A stretch of DNA of 64,000 nt, taken from contig DASXWQ010000082.1 of NCBI GenBank assembly GCA_036503555.1, positions 186,001 through 250,000 on the forward strand. The letters run 5' to 3'. Below the pieces are notes generated by a model, which was given only the letters and a program-made list of their open reading frames with translations, was not told where the DNA came from and did not search any database. Position numbers and translations under genes: made by a program. Shown piece after piece: positions 29,102-37,286 of this stretch (positions are counted from its first letter, which is position 1; each line of letters opens with the position of its first letter). This DNA comes from Actinocatenispora sp036503555 (GTDB lineage Bacteria > Actinomycetota > Actinomycetes > Mycobacteriales > Micromonosporaceae).

Positions 29102-29245
29102 CGTACCGGCCGGGCCGGGCGCGCCCCGTGCCGAGCCACCCCACCTGCGGGTACGCCGGCCGGCGCCGCGCCCGTACGTCGGGCCGTGGCACCCGGGCGC
29201 CGCGCCGGCTCCGGCCCGCGCGGGGCCGGAGCGGACGTACGCCGG

Positions 29246-31717
29246 TCAGCGGGCATCGGCCGGCAGGGCGCGGCGGCGCACCACGAGCCGGGCCGGGACG
29301 ATCCCGGCGAGCATCCCGAGCAGGACCGTGCCGACCAGCAGCCCGGCATATCCGCCCGGATCGGCGAGCCAGCGCCACTGCCCGTCCTGCGCCACGCTGA
29401 AGGCTCCGTACACGACGGCGGTCACCGCGCAGCCGAGTACGACACCGACCGTGACCGACAGCGCGGTCTCCGTGCCGACCATCCGGCGTACCTGCCGGTG
29501 GGTGGCGCCCGCGAGCCGCAGGTCGGCGAACTCACGGCGGCGGGCGACCGTCGCGATCGCGAACGTGTTCACCACCGAGACCGCGATGAACGCCACCAGG
29601 ATCACGATCAGCGCGTCGAACGCGGCCTGCTGGGTCTCGACGCCGCGTACCGGCAGCGTCGCGTCGGCGGCCACCAGGTCGGGTGTGGCCGGGACGCGGC
29701 CCGTCACGTACACGGTGCGGACGAGGCCACGCGGGTCGTGCGCCGCGACCAGACCGGCCGGCAGCACCAGGTCACCGAACCCGGCGGTCAGCCGGTAGAC
29801 GGCCACCACCCGAACGGTCACGCGGGTCGCGTCGGGCAGCCACACCGGCACCCGGTCGCCGATCCGCCAGCCGTGCGCCGCGGCCAGGTCCGCGCCGACC
29901 GCGACGCCGTCGCCACCCAACGCCAACCGCCCCGCCCGTACGTCCAGGTCGAGTGCGGTGGCCCCGGTCGCGAGCAGGCCCTGCGCCGGGTAGTGCGCCG
30001 GCTTGCCGCCCTCGTCGACCAGCACCGTCGTCGGCAGCGTCGCCGCCGCCCCGCGTACGCCGGGGGTCGCGGCGAGCCGGCGCGCCGCCGCCAGCGGTAC
30101 GCCGGAGCCGCGGGCGACGAGCTGCGCGGCGGCGGGCGCCGCGCGCCGCGCCTGCTGCGTCTCGGCGACCTGGCTGGTGAGCGTGCTGACGGACAGCAGG
30201 GTGGTGACGATGCCGAGCAGCAGCATCAGCGGCATCGCCACCGACGCGGCCCGGCGCGCCGACGCCCGTACGGACGCGGCGGCGAGCCGGCCGGTGACGC
30301 CGGTGGCCGCGGCGACCGGACGCAGCGCCGTACCGACGAGGCGGACCAGGACCGGCCCCGCCGCCGCGGCCGACGACAGCAGCAGCGCGCAGGCCACGAA
30401 GCTCATGCCGATGCCCATGTTGCTGCGCAGCGGGGTGAAGGCGAGCACGGCCACCGCGCCGGCCGCGGCGAGCAGCGCGGCGGCCACCCGCACCGCGGTA
30501 CGCGCCGGCGGCGCCACCGCCGTCTCCCGCAGCGCCTGCGTCGGCGCGATCCGCGTCGCGCGGCCGGCGGCGATCCGCGCCGACAGCACGCTGAGCGCGA
30601 CGCCGACGAGCACCGTCGCGGCGAGGACGAACGGGCTGACCGCCACCGGGAACCCGGCCGGCAGTACGCCCGCGGCGGTGAACCGGCCGGCGACCACCCC
30701 GGCCAGCGGTCCGCCCGCCGCGGCCCCGATGACCCCGGCGACGAGCCCGACGGCGGCGGTCTCCGCGGCGAGCAGCCGCCGCAACTGGCGCGGCGTGGCG
30801 CCGATCGTACGCAGCAGGGCCAGCTCCCGCAGGCGCCCGGCGACCACCAGACCCACCGAACCGACGAGCACGAACACCGCGGCGAACGCGGTGACCCCGA
30901 GCATGATGCCGAACACCGACACCGCGCCGACGTAGTCGACCGACGAGCCGGGCACCTCGGCGCGCACCCGGTCCGCCCCGGCGTACACGTGGGCGGTGCC
31001 GGCGAGCGGGCGTACCCGGTCGGTTAGTTGACCGGCCGTGACACCCGGCGCGGCGAACACGGCGACGGCCGTCGGCCCGGTCAGCCCCGACACCCCGGGT
31101 ACCGCCGCGTCCGGCAGGAACACGGCCGCCTGGTTGGCGAGCGCCCCGTGCGTCACCCCCGACACCCGGTACGTGTGCGTGCCGGTACGGGTCGTCAGCC
31201 GCACCGTGTCGCGGACGTGGCCGCCGAGCGTGTCGTCCAGGACGACCTGCCCGCGGCCCGGCGCGCCGCCGTCCGCGAGCCGGTACGGCGTGCTCGCCGC
31301 GGCCGACCAGTTGTGTGCCACGACCGGCCCGCCGTGCGGGCCGCGCGCGGGCCGCCCCGCCACGACCACGTCCGCCGGGAACGAGAAGTCGGGTACGGCT
31401 CGCGCCACCCCGTCGACCCGGGCGATCCGGCCGGCCAGCGCCGGCGGCAGTGCCGCCGCGCCGGTGAGCGGCTTGGTCTTGCTCTTCGTCTTGACCTTGT
31501 CGCCCTGGTGTTTCACGGTCGTCAGGGTCAGCCCGCGCGGCTGCGCGACGGTGAGCGTCGCCGCCGCGAACCGGTCGGGGCCGGGTCCGGCGGTGAGCGC
31601 CGAGTACAGCAGGAGTCCGCTGACGGACAGCAGCGCGACGGTCAGCGCCACCGCCAGGAACGAGCCGAGGAACGCGATCAGCCGCCGCCGTACGGAGGCC
31701 AGTACCAGTGTCGTCAT
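29246..31717 (-). CDS. FtsX/MacB-like ABC permease
   Basis: This encodes an 823-residue membrane protein with two FtsX-like units. The N-terminal helix (residues about 12-38) is followed by an extracytoplasmic domain with an unusual lysine-rich patch (KVKTKSKTK). Three helices follow around 240-400, then a second extracytoplasmic domain, and three final helices near 690-815. The ATG at 31717 overlaps the ATPase stop (ATGA), giving tight coupling. Such permeases export or sense peptides, lipids or envelope-active antibiotics rather than transporting classic solutes. A 144-base gap separates it from the kinase gene, which may therefore have its own promoter. Confidence 0.82.
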   Translation of the reverse strand: MTTLVLASVRRRLIAFLGSFLAVALTVALLSVSGLLLYSALTAGPGPDRFAAATLTVAQPRGLTLTTVKHQGDKVKTKSKTKPLTGAAALPPALAGRIARVDGVARAVPDFSFPADVVVAGRPARGPHGGPVVAHNWSAAASTPYRLADGGAPGRGQVVLDDTLGGHVRDTVRLTTRTGTHTYRVSGVTHGALANQAAVFLPDAAVPGVSGLTGPTAVAVFAAPGVTAGQLTDRVRPLAGTAHVYAGADRVRAEVPGSSVDYVGAVSVFGIMLGVTAFAAVFVLVGSVGLVVAGRLRELALLRTIGATPRQLRRLLAAETAAVGLVAGVIGAAAGGPLAGVVAGRFTAAGVLPAGFPVAVSPFVLAATVLVGVALSVLSARIAAGRATRIAPTQALRETAVAPPARTAVRVAAALLAAAGAVAVLAFTPLRSNMGIGMSFVACALLLSSAAAAGPVLVRLVGTALRPVAAATGVTGRLAAASVRASARRAASVAMPLMLLLGIVTTLLSVSTLTSQVAETQQARRAAPAAAQLVARGSGVPLAAARRLAATPGVRGAAATLPTTVLVDEGGKPAHYPAQGLLATGATALDLDVRAGRLALGGDGVAVGADLAAAHGWRIGDRVPVWLPDATRVTVRVVAVYRLTAGFGDLVLPAGLVAAHDPRGLVRTVYVTGRVPATPDLVAADATLPVRGVETQQAAFDALIVILVAFIAVSVVNTFAIATVARRREFADLRLAGATHRQVRRMVGTETALSVTVGVVLGCAVTAVVYGAFSVAQDGQWRWLADPGGYAGLLVGTVLLGMLAGIVPARLVVRRRALPADAR

Positions 31718-32457
31718 CGCCGGCTCAGCTCCGTCATGCGCGCGGCCACCTGCTCGGCGGTCGGCGCGTGCTCCTCGCCCGCGACGCGGCCGTCGGCCAG
31801 GAACACGACGCGGTCGGCCCAGGCCGCGGCGTTCGGGTCGTGGGTGACCATGACCACCGCGGCGCCGTCCGCGTCGACCGCCTCGCGCAGCAGCGCGAGT
31901 ACCTCGTGGCCGGTGGTGAGGTCCAGGGCTCCGGTGGGTTCGTCGCCGAAGATCACCTCGGGTCGGGCGGCCAGCGCGCGGGCCACCGCGACCCGCTGCT
32001 GCTGGCCGCCGGACAGCTGGCCGGGCAGCGCGTTCTCGCGGCCGGCCAGGCCGACCCGGGCCAGCACCTCGCGGGCCCGGCGGCGGTCCGGGCGGCGACC
32101 GGCGAGCCGCTGCGGCAGCAGCACGTTCTGCCCGACGGTGAGCGCGGCGACCAGGTTGAACGACTGGAAGACGAAGCCGACGCCGCGACGCGCCACGGTC
32201 AGCGCCGGCTCGCGCAGCCCGCCGATCTCGGTACCGCCGAGCACCACGCGACCCGACGTCGGGCGGTCCAACCCGGCCGCGCAGTGCAGCAGCGTCGACT
32301 TGCCCGACCCGGACGGCCCCATCACCGCCGTGAACGACCCGCGCCGGAACCCGACCGACACCCGGTCGAGCGCCCGCGTACCGGCGGGGCCGGCGTACAC
32401 CTTGGAGACGTCGGTCAGTTCGGCGACCGTCGTCGTGAGCGTGCCCATCTCTGCCAT
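31714..32457 (-). CDS. MacB/LolD-type ABC transporter ATPase
   Basis: This encodes a 247-residue ATPase. Walker A is GPSGSGKST (47-55), the Q-loop is FVFQSFN, the signature is LSGGQQQR (148-155), Walker B is VIFGDEPTG (167-174) and the switch is VMVTHDP. The family normally pairs with FtsX-like permeases for lipoprotein or peptide extrusion. ATG 32457 begins a normal-length protein. An in-frame ATG at 32496 and another at 32448 are alternatives, and no clear ribosome site decides. The stop overlaps the permease start by four bases. Confidence 0.88.
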   Translation of the reverse strand: MAEMGTLTTTVAELTDVSKVYAGPAGTRALDRVSVGFRRGSFTAVMGPSGSGKSTLLHCAAGLDRPTSGRVVLGGTEIGGLREPALTVARRGVGFVFQSFNLVAALTVGQNVLLPQRLAGRRPDRRRAREVLARVGLAGRENALPGQLSGGQQQRVAVARALAARPEVIFGDEPTGALDLTTGHEVLALLREAVDADGAAVVMVTHDPNAAAWADRVVFLADGRVAGEEHAPTAEQVAARMTELSRR

Positions 32458-32466
32458 GCCGACAAT

Positions 32467-32590
32467 GTTCGGCGCGCGAACCGCCCGAAACGACATGGCC
32501 AGCGCGGATCCACGACCCCATGGCCAGCCCTACCCTCCGGCGCCGCGCGGGAGGACGAGGCGCTGTTCGGCGGGCGCACGCCGCCGAACA
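32467..32590. promoter_or_regulatory. Palindromes between divergent ABC and LysE genes
   Basis: The gap holds GTTCG-N5-CGAAC at 32467-32481, which overlaps the 5' side of the ABC ATPase gene. It also holds a perfect 10-bp inverted repeat, TGTTCGGCGG-N7-CCGCCGAACA, at 32564-32590. Both share a GTTCGGCG core. CATGGCCAGC is repeated directly at 32494 and 32519. The shared core suggests operator half-sites, perhaps for the response regulator encoded downstream. Confidence 0.45.
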
Positions 32591-32677
32591 CGGCACGCGT
32601 GGCGACGGATGGACGCCGCAACGGGTTGCGGGACAGGTCACGGTGACTGGCGGCGTACCGGACGGCACACTGGCCGC

Positions 32678-33301
32678 GTGTTGACTTCCGTGGTGGCGTT
32701 CGTGGGTGCGGCGTTCCTGATCGCGATGGTGCCGGGACCGAGCACGGCGGTGATCCTGCGCCGGGCGGTGCTCACCGGCCGCCGGAGCGGCCTGGTCGCC
32801 GTCCTGGGCAACGAGTCCGGCGTGGTGCTCTGGGGATTCGCCGCGGCGTTCGGCCTGTCCGCGCTGCTGCTCGCCTCCCGCATCGCGTACGACGGGCTGC
32901 GCATCGTCGGCGCCGTCGTCCTGGTGTCGATGGGGGCGCGGGCGCTGTGGCAGGCGCGCCGCGGTGCCGCCGCCGAACAGGCGCCCGCCGTGGCGCCGGT
33001 GTCGCACCGCCGGGCGTACTGGCAGGGGTTGGTGACGAACGTCGCCAACCCGAAGGCCGGCGTGTTCGCGATCTCGTTCCTGCCGCAGTTCGTCCCGCAC
33101 GGCGCGCCGGTGCTGCCCACGCTGGTCGCGTTCTCGGTGATCTGGGCCGTGGTCGACCTGCTGTGGTACCTGCCGCTGGTGTGGCTGGCGGGCCGGGTCC
33201 GCGGCTTCTTCCAGCGCCCCGTCGTACGCCGCCGGCTGGAGCAGGTCTCCGGCGCGGTGCTCGTCGCCCTCGGCCTGCGGCTGGCCGCCGAGTCCGCCTA
33301 G
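32678..33301 (+). CDS. LysE/RhtB-family amino acid exporter
   Basis: This encodes a 207-residue membrane protein with about six helices. It has the family signature VPGPSTAVILRRAVLTGRRSGL in the first loop and NVANPKAGVFAISFLPQFV in the middle. GTG 32678 starts the first helix and gives the usual family length; the open frame upstream has no coding character. Members export amino acids or their analogues. It is divergent from the ABC ATPase gene and ends in TAG at 33299-33301. Confidence 0.82.
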   Translation: MLTSVVAFVGAAFLIAMVPGPSTAVILRRAVLTGRRSGLVAVLGNESGVVLWGFAAAFGLSALLLASRIAYDGLRIVGAVVLVSMGARALWQARRGAAAEQAPAVAPVSHRRAYWQGLVTNVANPKAGVFAISFLPQFVPHGAPVLPTLVAFSVIWAVVDLLWYLPLVWLAGRVRGFFQRPVVRRRLEQVSGAVLVALGLRLAAESA

Positions 33302-33306
33302 TTGGT

Positions 33307-33359
33307 CCGTGACGGGCGTCACGGACGGGCCGTGTCACGGATCCGGGGCGGTCCGCATC
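33307..33359 (+). promoter_or_regulatory. Candidate ECF41 promoter with palindromes
   Basis: TGTCACG at 33333-33339 is followed after 16 bases by CATC at 33356. This is close to the ECF41 target pattern (TGTCACA, then CGTC) known for this sigma group. The box sits in the 11-bp palindrome CCGTG-T-CACGG (33330-33340). Just upstream is a perfect inverted repeat, CCGTGAC-N4-GTCACGG (33307-33324), which could also act as a hairpin after the LysE gene. The promoter would drive the oxidoreductase-sigma operon and so make it autoregulated. Confidence 0.5.
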
Positions 33360-33413
33360 TTCTGGTTGTCCGCCGGCACACGGCCGGCGGCAACACCGGA
33401 CGAGGCGGAAACG

Positions 33414-34604
33414 ATGACCACACAGCGCGAAAACACCCACCGGGTCCTGGTCCTGGGCGCCGGGTACGCCGGCGTCGCGGCGGCCGTCCAGCTGGCGGCG
33501 CGGACCCGGCGCGGCACGGACGTCGAGGTGACGCTGGTCAGCGCGCAGGAACGGTTCACCGAGCGGCTGCGCCTGCACATGACCGCGACCGGGCAGGACG
33601 TCGCCACGCTCGCCGTACCGGACCTGCTGGCCGGCACCGGCGCCCGCTTCGTACGGGGATGGGTGACCGCGATCGACCCGACCGCCCGGACCGTCCGGAT
33701 CGACGACGAGCGCACCCTCCCCTACGACACCCTCGCGTACGCACTGGGCGGCGTCGCCGACACCGAGGCGGTGCCGGGCGCGGAGCACCACGCGTACACG
33801 TTGAACGGCGCGCAGGACGCGCGGGTCCTCGGCGACCGGCTGGCCCGGATCGGCCGCGGCGGTACCGTGGTCGTCGCCGGCACCGGGCTGACCGGCATCG
33901 AGTCGGCGGCCGAGATCGCCGAGCAGCACCCCGAGCTTTCGGTGGTGCTGGTGGGCCGGGGCCGACCCGGCGCGACGATGAACCGGAAGGCCGGGGCGTA
34001 CCTGGAGTCCGCGCTCGGGCGGCTGGGCGTCCGGGTACGGAGTGGGGTGGACGTGGTCAAGGTGTTGCCGGACGGGGTGGAGCTGGCGGGCGGGGAGATC
34101 GTGCCCGCCGACGCCGTGCTGTGGACGAGCGGCACGCGGGTGTCGCCGCTGGCGGCCGCCGCCGGGCTGACCGTCGACGAGCGCGGGCGGATCGTCACCG
34201 ACACCGCGCTGCGGTCCGTCTCCCACCCCGACGTGTACGCCGTGGGCGACGCCGCCGCGATCCGCCAGCGGTACGGCGTCATGCACGGCACCTGCCAGGG
34301 CGGGATGCCGTCCGGCGTGCACGCCGCGCTGTCCATCGTCCGTGCGCTGAAGGGCAAGCAGCCCAAGGCTTTCCGGTTCGGCTACTACCACACGCCGGTG
34401 AGTCTCGGCCGGCACGACGGCGTCGTCCAGTTCACGCACCCGGACGACAGCCCGCGCCGGCTCTACCTGACCGGCCGCCGTGCCGCCCGGTACAAGGAGG
34501 TCGTGACCGCGTCGCCGTGGCCGACGTACGGGCGGATGGTGTCGATGCCGGCGTCGGGTGCCGTCTGGCCGCGCGGCGGCCGGTTCACCCGGGGTGTGCG
34601 GTGA
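33414..34604 (+). CDS. NADH dehydrogenase-like FAD oxidoreductase
   Basis: This encodes a 396-residue flavoprotein of the pyridine nucleotide-disulfide type, NDH-2-like branch. FAD binding is GAGYAGVAAAVQLA (residues 14-27). The NAD-binding fold has VVVAGTGLTGIESAAEIAE (about 148-166). The second FAD motif is DVYAVGDAAAI near 275-285. No redox cysteine pair follows the first motif, so it is not a disulfide reductase. ATG 33414 has a weak AGGCGG upstream. The stop overlaps the sigma factor GTG (GTGA). In ECF41 loci the sigma gene is next to an oxidoreductase, epimerase or carboxymuconolactone decarboxylase gene, and this one fits the oxidoreductase class. Confidence 0.85.
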   Translation: MTTQRENTHRVLVLGAGYAGVAAAVQLAARTRRGTDVEVTLVSAQERFTERLRLHMTATGQDVATLAVPDLLAGTGARFVRGWVTAIDPTARTVRIDDERTLPYDTLAYALGGVADTEAVPGAEHHAYTLNGAQDARVLGDRLARIGRGGTVVVAGTGLTGIESAAEIAEQHPELSVVLVGRGRPGATMNRKAGAYLESALGRLGVRVRSGVDVVKVLPDGVELAGGEIVPADAVLWTSGTRVSPLAAAAGLTVDERGRIVTDTALRSVSHPDVYAVGDAAAIRQRYGVMHGTCQGGMPSGVHAALSIVRALKGKQPKAFRFGYYHTPVSLGRHDGVVQFTHPDDSPRRLYLTGRRAARYKEVVTASPWPTYGRMVSMPASGAVWPRGGRFTRGVR

Positions 34605-35497
34605 GCGCCGAGGCGGAGGTGTTCGGGGCGCACCGGCGGCTGCTGTTCGCGGTGGCGTACCGGATCCTGGGTTCGGCGGCCGACGCGGAGGACGCGGTGC
34701 AGGACGCGTGGATCCGGTGGTCCGCGGCGGATCGCGGGCAGGTCGCCGACCCGAAGGCGTACCTGACGCGCATCGTGTCGAACGTGGCGCTCGGTCGGCT
34801 GCGCGCCGCGAGCCGCCGGCGGGAGACGTACGTGGGGCCGTGGCTGCCGGAGCCGATCCTCACCGGCCCGGACACCGCCGAGGTCGTCGCCGATGCCGAC
34901 TCGGTGTCGATGGCGATGCTGATCGTGCTGGAGACGCTGAGCCCGCTGGAACGCGCCGTGTTCGTGCTGCGCGAGGTCTTCGACGTCGGGTACGCGGAGA
35001 TCGCGGAGGCCGTCGAACGTTCCGAGACCGCGGTACGCCAGGCCGCGCACCGGGCGCGTGAGCACGTCCGGGCGCGGCGGCCCCGGTTCACCGCGGACCG
35101 CGCCCGCCAGCGCGCGGTCACCGACCGGTTCTTCGCCGCCGCGACCGGCGGCGACGTGAACGCGCTGATGGAGCTGCTGTCGCCGGACGTGACGCTGTGG
35201 ACCGACGGCGGCGGCAAGGTACGCCAGGCGCTGCGCCCGATCGTCGGCGCGGAGACCGTCGCGTCCTGGTTCGCCGCGATCGGCACCGTCACGTACCAGG
35301 GCGTCGCGCCGGGCGACATGCGCGCCGACCTGGTCGAGATCAACGGCGGTCCGGGGATCCTGTTCCGCGGCCCGGACCGCGTCGTCGCCACCGTCACGTT
35401 CGACGTCGACGCCGACGGCCGCATCACCGCGATCCACAACGTGGCCAACCCCGACAAGCTGCACGCCGTCGCCGACGGTACGACCGGGGAGCAGTAG
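34601..35497 (+). CDS. ECF41-family sigma factor with SnoaL-like C-terminal extension
   Basis: This encodes a 298-residue protein. Sigma region 2 is about 6-70 (DAEDAVQDAWIRW) and region 4 about 108-160 (LSPLERAVFVLREVFDVGYAEIAEAV). The extension of about 130 residues has a SnoaL-like fold. The three ECF41 hallmarks are present: WLPEP (81-85) in the linker, DGGGK (202-206), and NPDKL (283-287) near the end. In this group the extension itself modulates activity and no classical anti-sigma factor is encoded. The GTG at 34601 overlaps the oxidoreductase stop. The gene ends three bases from the stop of the convergent kinase. Confidence 0.9.
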   Translation: MSAEAEVFGAHRRLLFAVAYRILGSAADAEDAVQDAWIRWSAADRGQVADPKAYLTRIVSNVALGRLRAASRRRETYVGPWLPEPILTGPDTAEVVADADSVSMAMLIVLETLSPLERAVFVLREVFDVGYAEIAEAVERSETAVRQAAHRAREHVRARRPRFTADRARQRAVTDRFFAAATGGDVNALMELLSPDVTLWTDGGGKVRQALRPIVGAETVASWFAAIGTVTYQGVAPGDMRADLVEINGGPGILFRGPDRVVATVTFDVDADGRITAIHNVANPDKLHAVADGTTGEQ

Positions 35498-35500
35498 GTC

Positions 35501-36676
35501 TCAGACGGCCGCGGCGGCCTCCAGCGGCAGGGTGGCGGCCACCCGGAAACCGCCGCCGGGGCGCGGCCCGGCGCTCAGGTCGCCGCCGAGCAGCGCGGCC
35601 CGTTCGCGCATCCCGACGATGCCGAAACCGTTGTCACCCAAGGGATCTGGTCGACCACACCCCTCGTCGTCGACCACCACTGCCAGCTCCGACTCCCGGT
35701 AGTCGACGTCCACCCGGCAGCGGCGCGCACCCGAGTGGCGGATCACGTTCGTCAGCGCCTCCTGCACGATCCGGTACGCCGCCTGGTCGGTGTCGGCCGG
35801 CAGCGGGCGCGCCGCTCCGGTGCGGTGCACGGTGACGTGCAGGCCAGCCTCGGCGGCGCCGGCGGCCAACCGGTCGAGCTCGGCGAGGCCCGGCGCGACG
35901 TTTGGTCCGGCCCGACCGGGTTCGGCCCGGCGGAGCGCGACGAGCGTACGCCGCAGGCCGGACAGCGCCTCGCGGCTCGTGGTCTCGATGACGCGCAACG
36001 CCTCCTGCGCGTCGTCCGGGCGGGTACCGATGACGCGGTTGCCGACGCCGGCCTGGATCGCGATGATGCCGACACTGTGCGCCACCATGTCGTGCAGCTC
36101 GCGCGCGATCCGCAGCCGTTCCGCGGTCATCGCGCGCTCGGCCGCCTGGGTACGCGCGGCGGCGGCGAGCTGGCGGCTCTTGCGGATCGTGAGTCCGACG
36201 ACCCAGGCGAACACCACGGCGTACAGCACGGGAAGCTGGAACGGCGCGAGGAACGGCCCGCCGTCCGCGGCCAACACCCGCACGTCGTACCCGGCGGGGA
36301 CGACGAGCGCCAGGCACAGCGACACGATGGCGGCCCGGCGCGAGCGCGTCGCCGCTATGTAGCAGACGGCGACGTCGACCGGGACCATCGGGCCGAACTC
36401 GACCCGGAGATCGGGGCGAAAGACCGTCGCGGTCAGCGCACCGCCCAGCAGGAGCAGCACCGCGACCGTCGGGTACCAGCGCAGCAGCACGGCCGCCACC
36501 GCGACGGTCGCCGCCACCGCGATCGGGCCGGCATGGCGGTATCCCGCGCCCGGTCCGAACGGCGGCCCCAGCATGGTGAGCGTGGCCGCCGCGGTCAGCA
36601 GCGTCCCGCCCGCCCACACCAGGACCGGGCGCACGCGCGCCGCGACGCTCTCGGGTACGCGGGGGACGAGGGGCAT
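35501..36676 (-). CDS. Orphan NarL-type sensor histidine kinase
   Basis: This encodes a 391-residue kinase. Hydrophobic segments between about 18 and 165 give five or six membrane helices, followed by a short coiled linker and the HisKA_3 box RLRIARELHDMVAHSVGIIAIQAG with phospho-acceptor His195. The ATPase domain has EALTNVIRHSGA and DEGCGRPDPLGDNGFGIVGMRERAALLGG. No response regulator gene is adjacent: the downstream neighbour is the convergent sigma factor and upstream is a divergent membrane protein. Most kinases of this type are paired, so the partner is elsewhere or was lost. Confidence 0.85.
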   Translation of the reverse strand: MPLVPRVPESVAARVRPVLVWAGGTLLTAAATLTMLGPPFGPGAGYRHAGPIAVAATVAVAAVLLRWYPTVAVLLLLGGALTATVFRPDLRVEFGPMVPVDVAVCYIAATRSRRAAIVSLCLALVVPAGYDVRVLAADGGPFLAPFQLPVLYAVVFAWVVGLTIRKSRQLAAAARTQAAERAMTAERLRIARELHDMVAHSVGIIAIQAGVGNRVIGTRPDDAQEALRVIETTSREALSGLRRTLVALRRAEPGRAGPNVAPGLAELDRLAAGAAEAGLHVTVHRTGAARPLPADTDQAAYRIVQEALTNVIRHSGARRCRVDVDYRESELAVVVDDEGCGRPDPLGDNGFGIVGMRERAALLGGDLSAGPRPGGGFRVAATLPLEAAAAV

Positions 36677-36747
36677 GCGGTGACCCTAGCCACCGCCGTA
36701 CCCGGGGCGCGTCGTCCCGCGGGCCTACGCCCCGGGGCCAATTCCCG

Positions 36748-36783
36748 TTGCTTTATTGGCCGACCGGTCAATACTATTGGCCG
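36748..36783 (+). promoter_or_regulatory. Promoter with TetR-type operator in its spacer
   Basis: A sigma-70-like promoter can be read as TTGCTT (36748-36753), an 18-base spacer, and TACTAT (36772-36777). Transcription would begin at or next to the ATG at 36785. A 20-bp near-palindrome with arms TATTGGCCG and CGGTCAATA (36754-36773, one mismatch) fills the spacer. A third half-site, TATTGGCCG, lies at 36775-36783, 21 bp after the first. The TetR gene 500 bases downstream is the obvious candidate repressor. Confidence 0.65.
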
Positions 36784-36784
36784 C

Positions 36785-37180
36785 ATGGCCAACAACGTGA
36801 GCCGGTCCGCCGGCACTCTGGGCGCCGCGCGCGCCATCGTCTGGGCGTACGTGGCAGTGGTACTCGGCACGATCGTGGCGCTGGTCGTGCTCTCCCGCAC
36901 CTCCCCGCACCTGGCGACGTCCGAGGCATGGGGACACGCGGTGATCGTCGCGGTCTTCGCGGTCCTCCTGCCGCTGCGGATGCGCGCGGCCGGGCGCGGC
37001 AACGCCGGCGCCGTACGGGCGGTCGGGATCATCGCCGCCGTGCTCACCGTGGTCAACATCGTCGAGGCGTGCCTGCCGGCCTTCCCGGCCTGGATGCGCG
37101 TCGAGATGGTCGTGATCGCGGCGATGATGCTGGCCGTGGTCGCGTGCGTGGTCGCGACCGTACGCCGGCGTGTGGTGTGA
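36785..37180 (+). CDS. Four-helix membrane protein under TetR-type control
   Basis: This encodes a 131-residue hydrophobic protein with four predicted helices: about 16-38, 47-64, 76-95 and 102-125. There is no signature of a known transporter. A polar MANNVSRSAGTLGAARA head precedes helix 1. Start at ATG 36785 is supported by the abutting promoter (leaderless). It is followed by a 24-codon frame and a TetR gene in the same direction, so it is probably the repressor's target. It could be a small efflux or envelope component. I do not recognise a named family. Confidence 0.7.
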   Translation: MANNVSRSAGTLGAARAIVWAYVAVVLGTIVALVVLSRTSPHLATSEAWGHAVIVAVFAVLLPLRMRAAGRGNAGAVRAVGIIAAVLTVVNIVEACLPAFPAWMRVEMVVIAAMMLAVVACVVATVRRRVV

Positions 37181-37211
37181 CCGGCCCGCCGACCGGCCCC
37201 AGAATGGACCC

Positions 37212-37286
37212 ATGAGCAAGCGTCATCGGAAGCGCAGCGCGGTGGCCCCTCATGGCCGGTCCGACCGGACGGAGGAGCGGCCATGA
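37212..37286 (+). CDS. Possible 24-residue basic peptide
   Basis: ATG 37212 opens a 24-codon frame (MSKRHRKRSAVAPHGRSD, then RTEERP) ending in TGA at 37284-37286, which overlaps the ATG of the TetR gene (ATGA). The peptide is very basic. The overlap suggests translational coupling or a leader ORF. No clear ribosome site precedes it and length alone proves nothing, so this is tentative. Confidence 0.35.
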   Translation: MSKRHRKRSAVAPHGRSDRTEERP

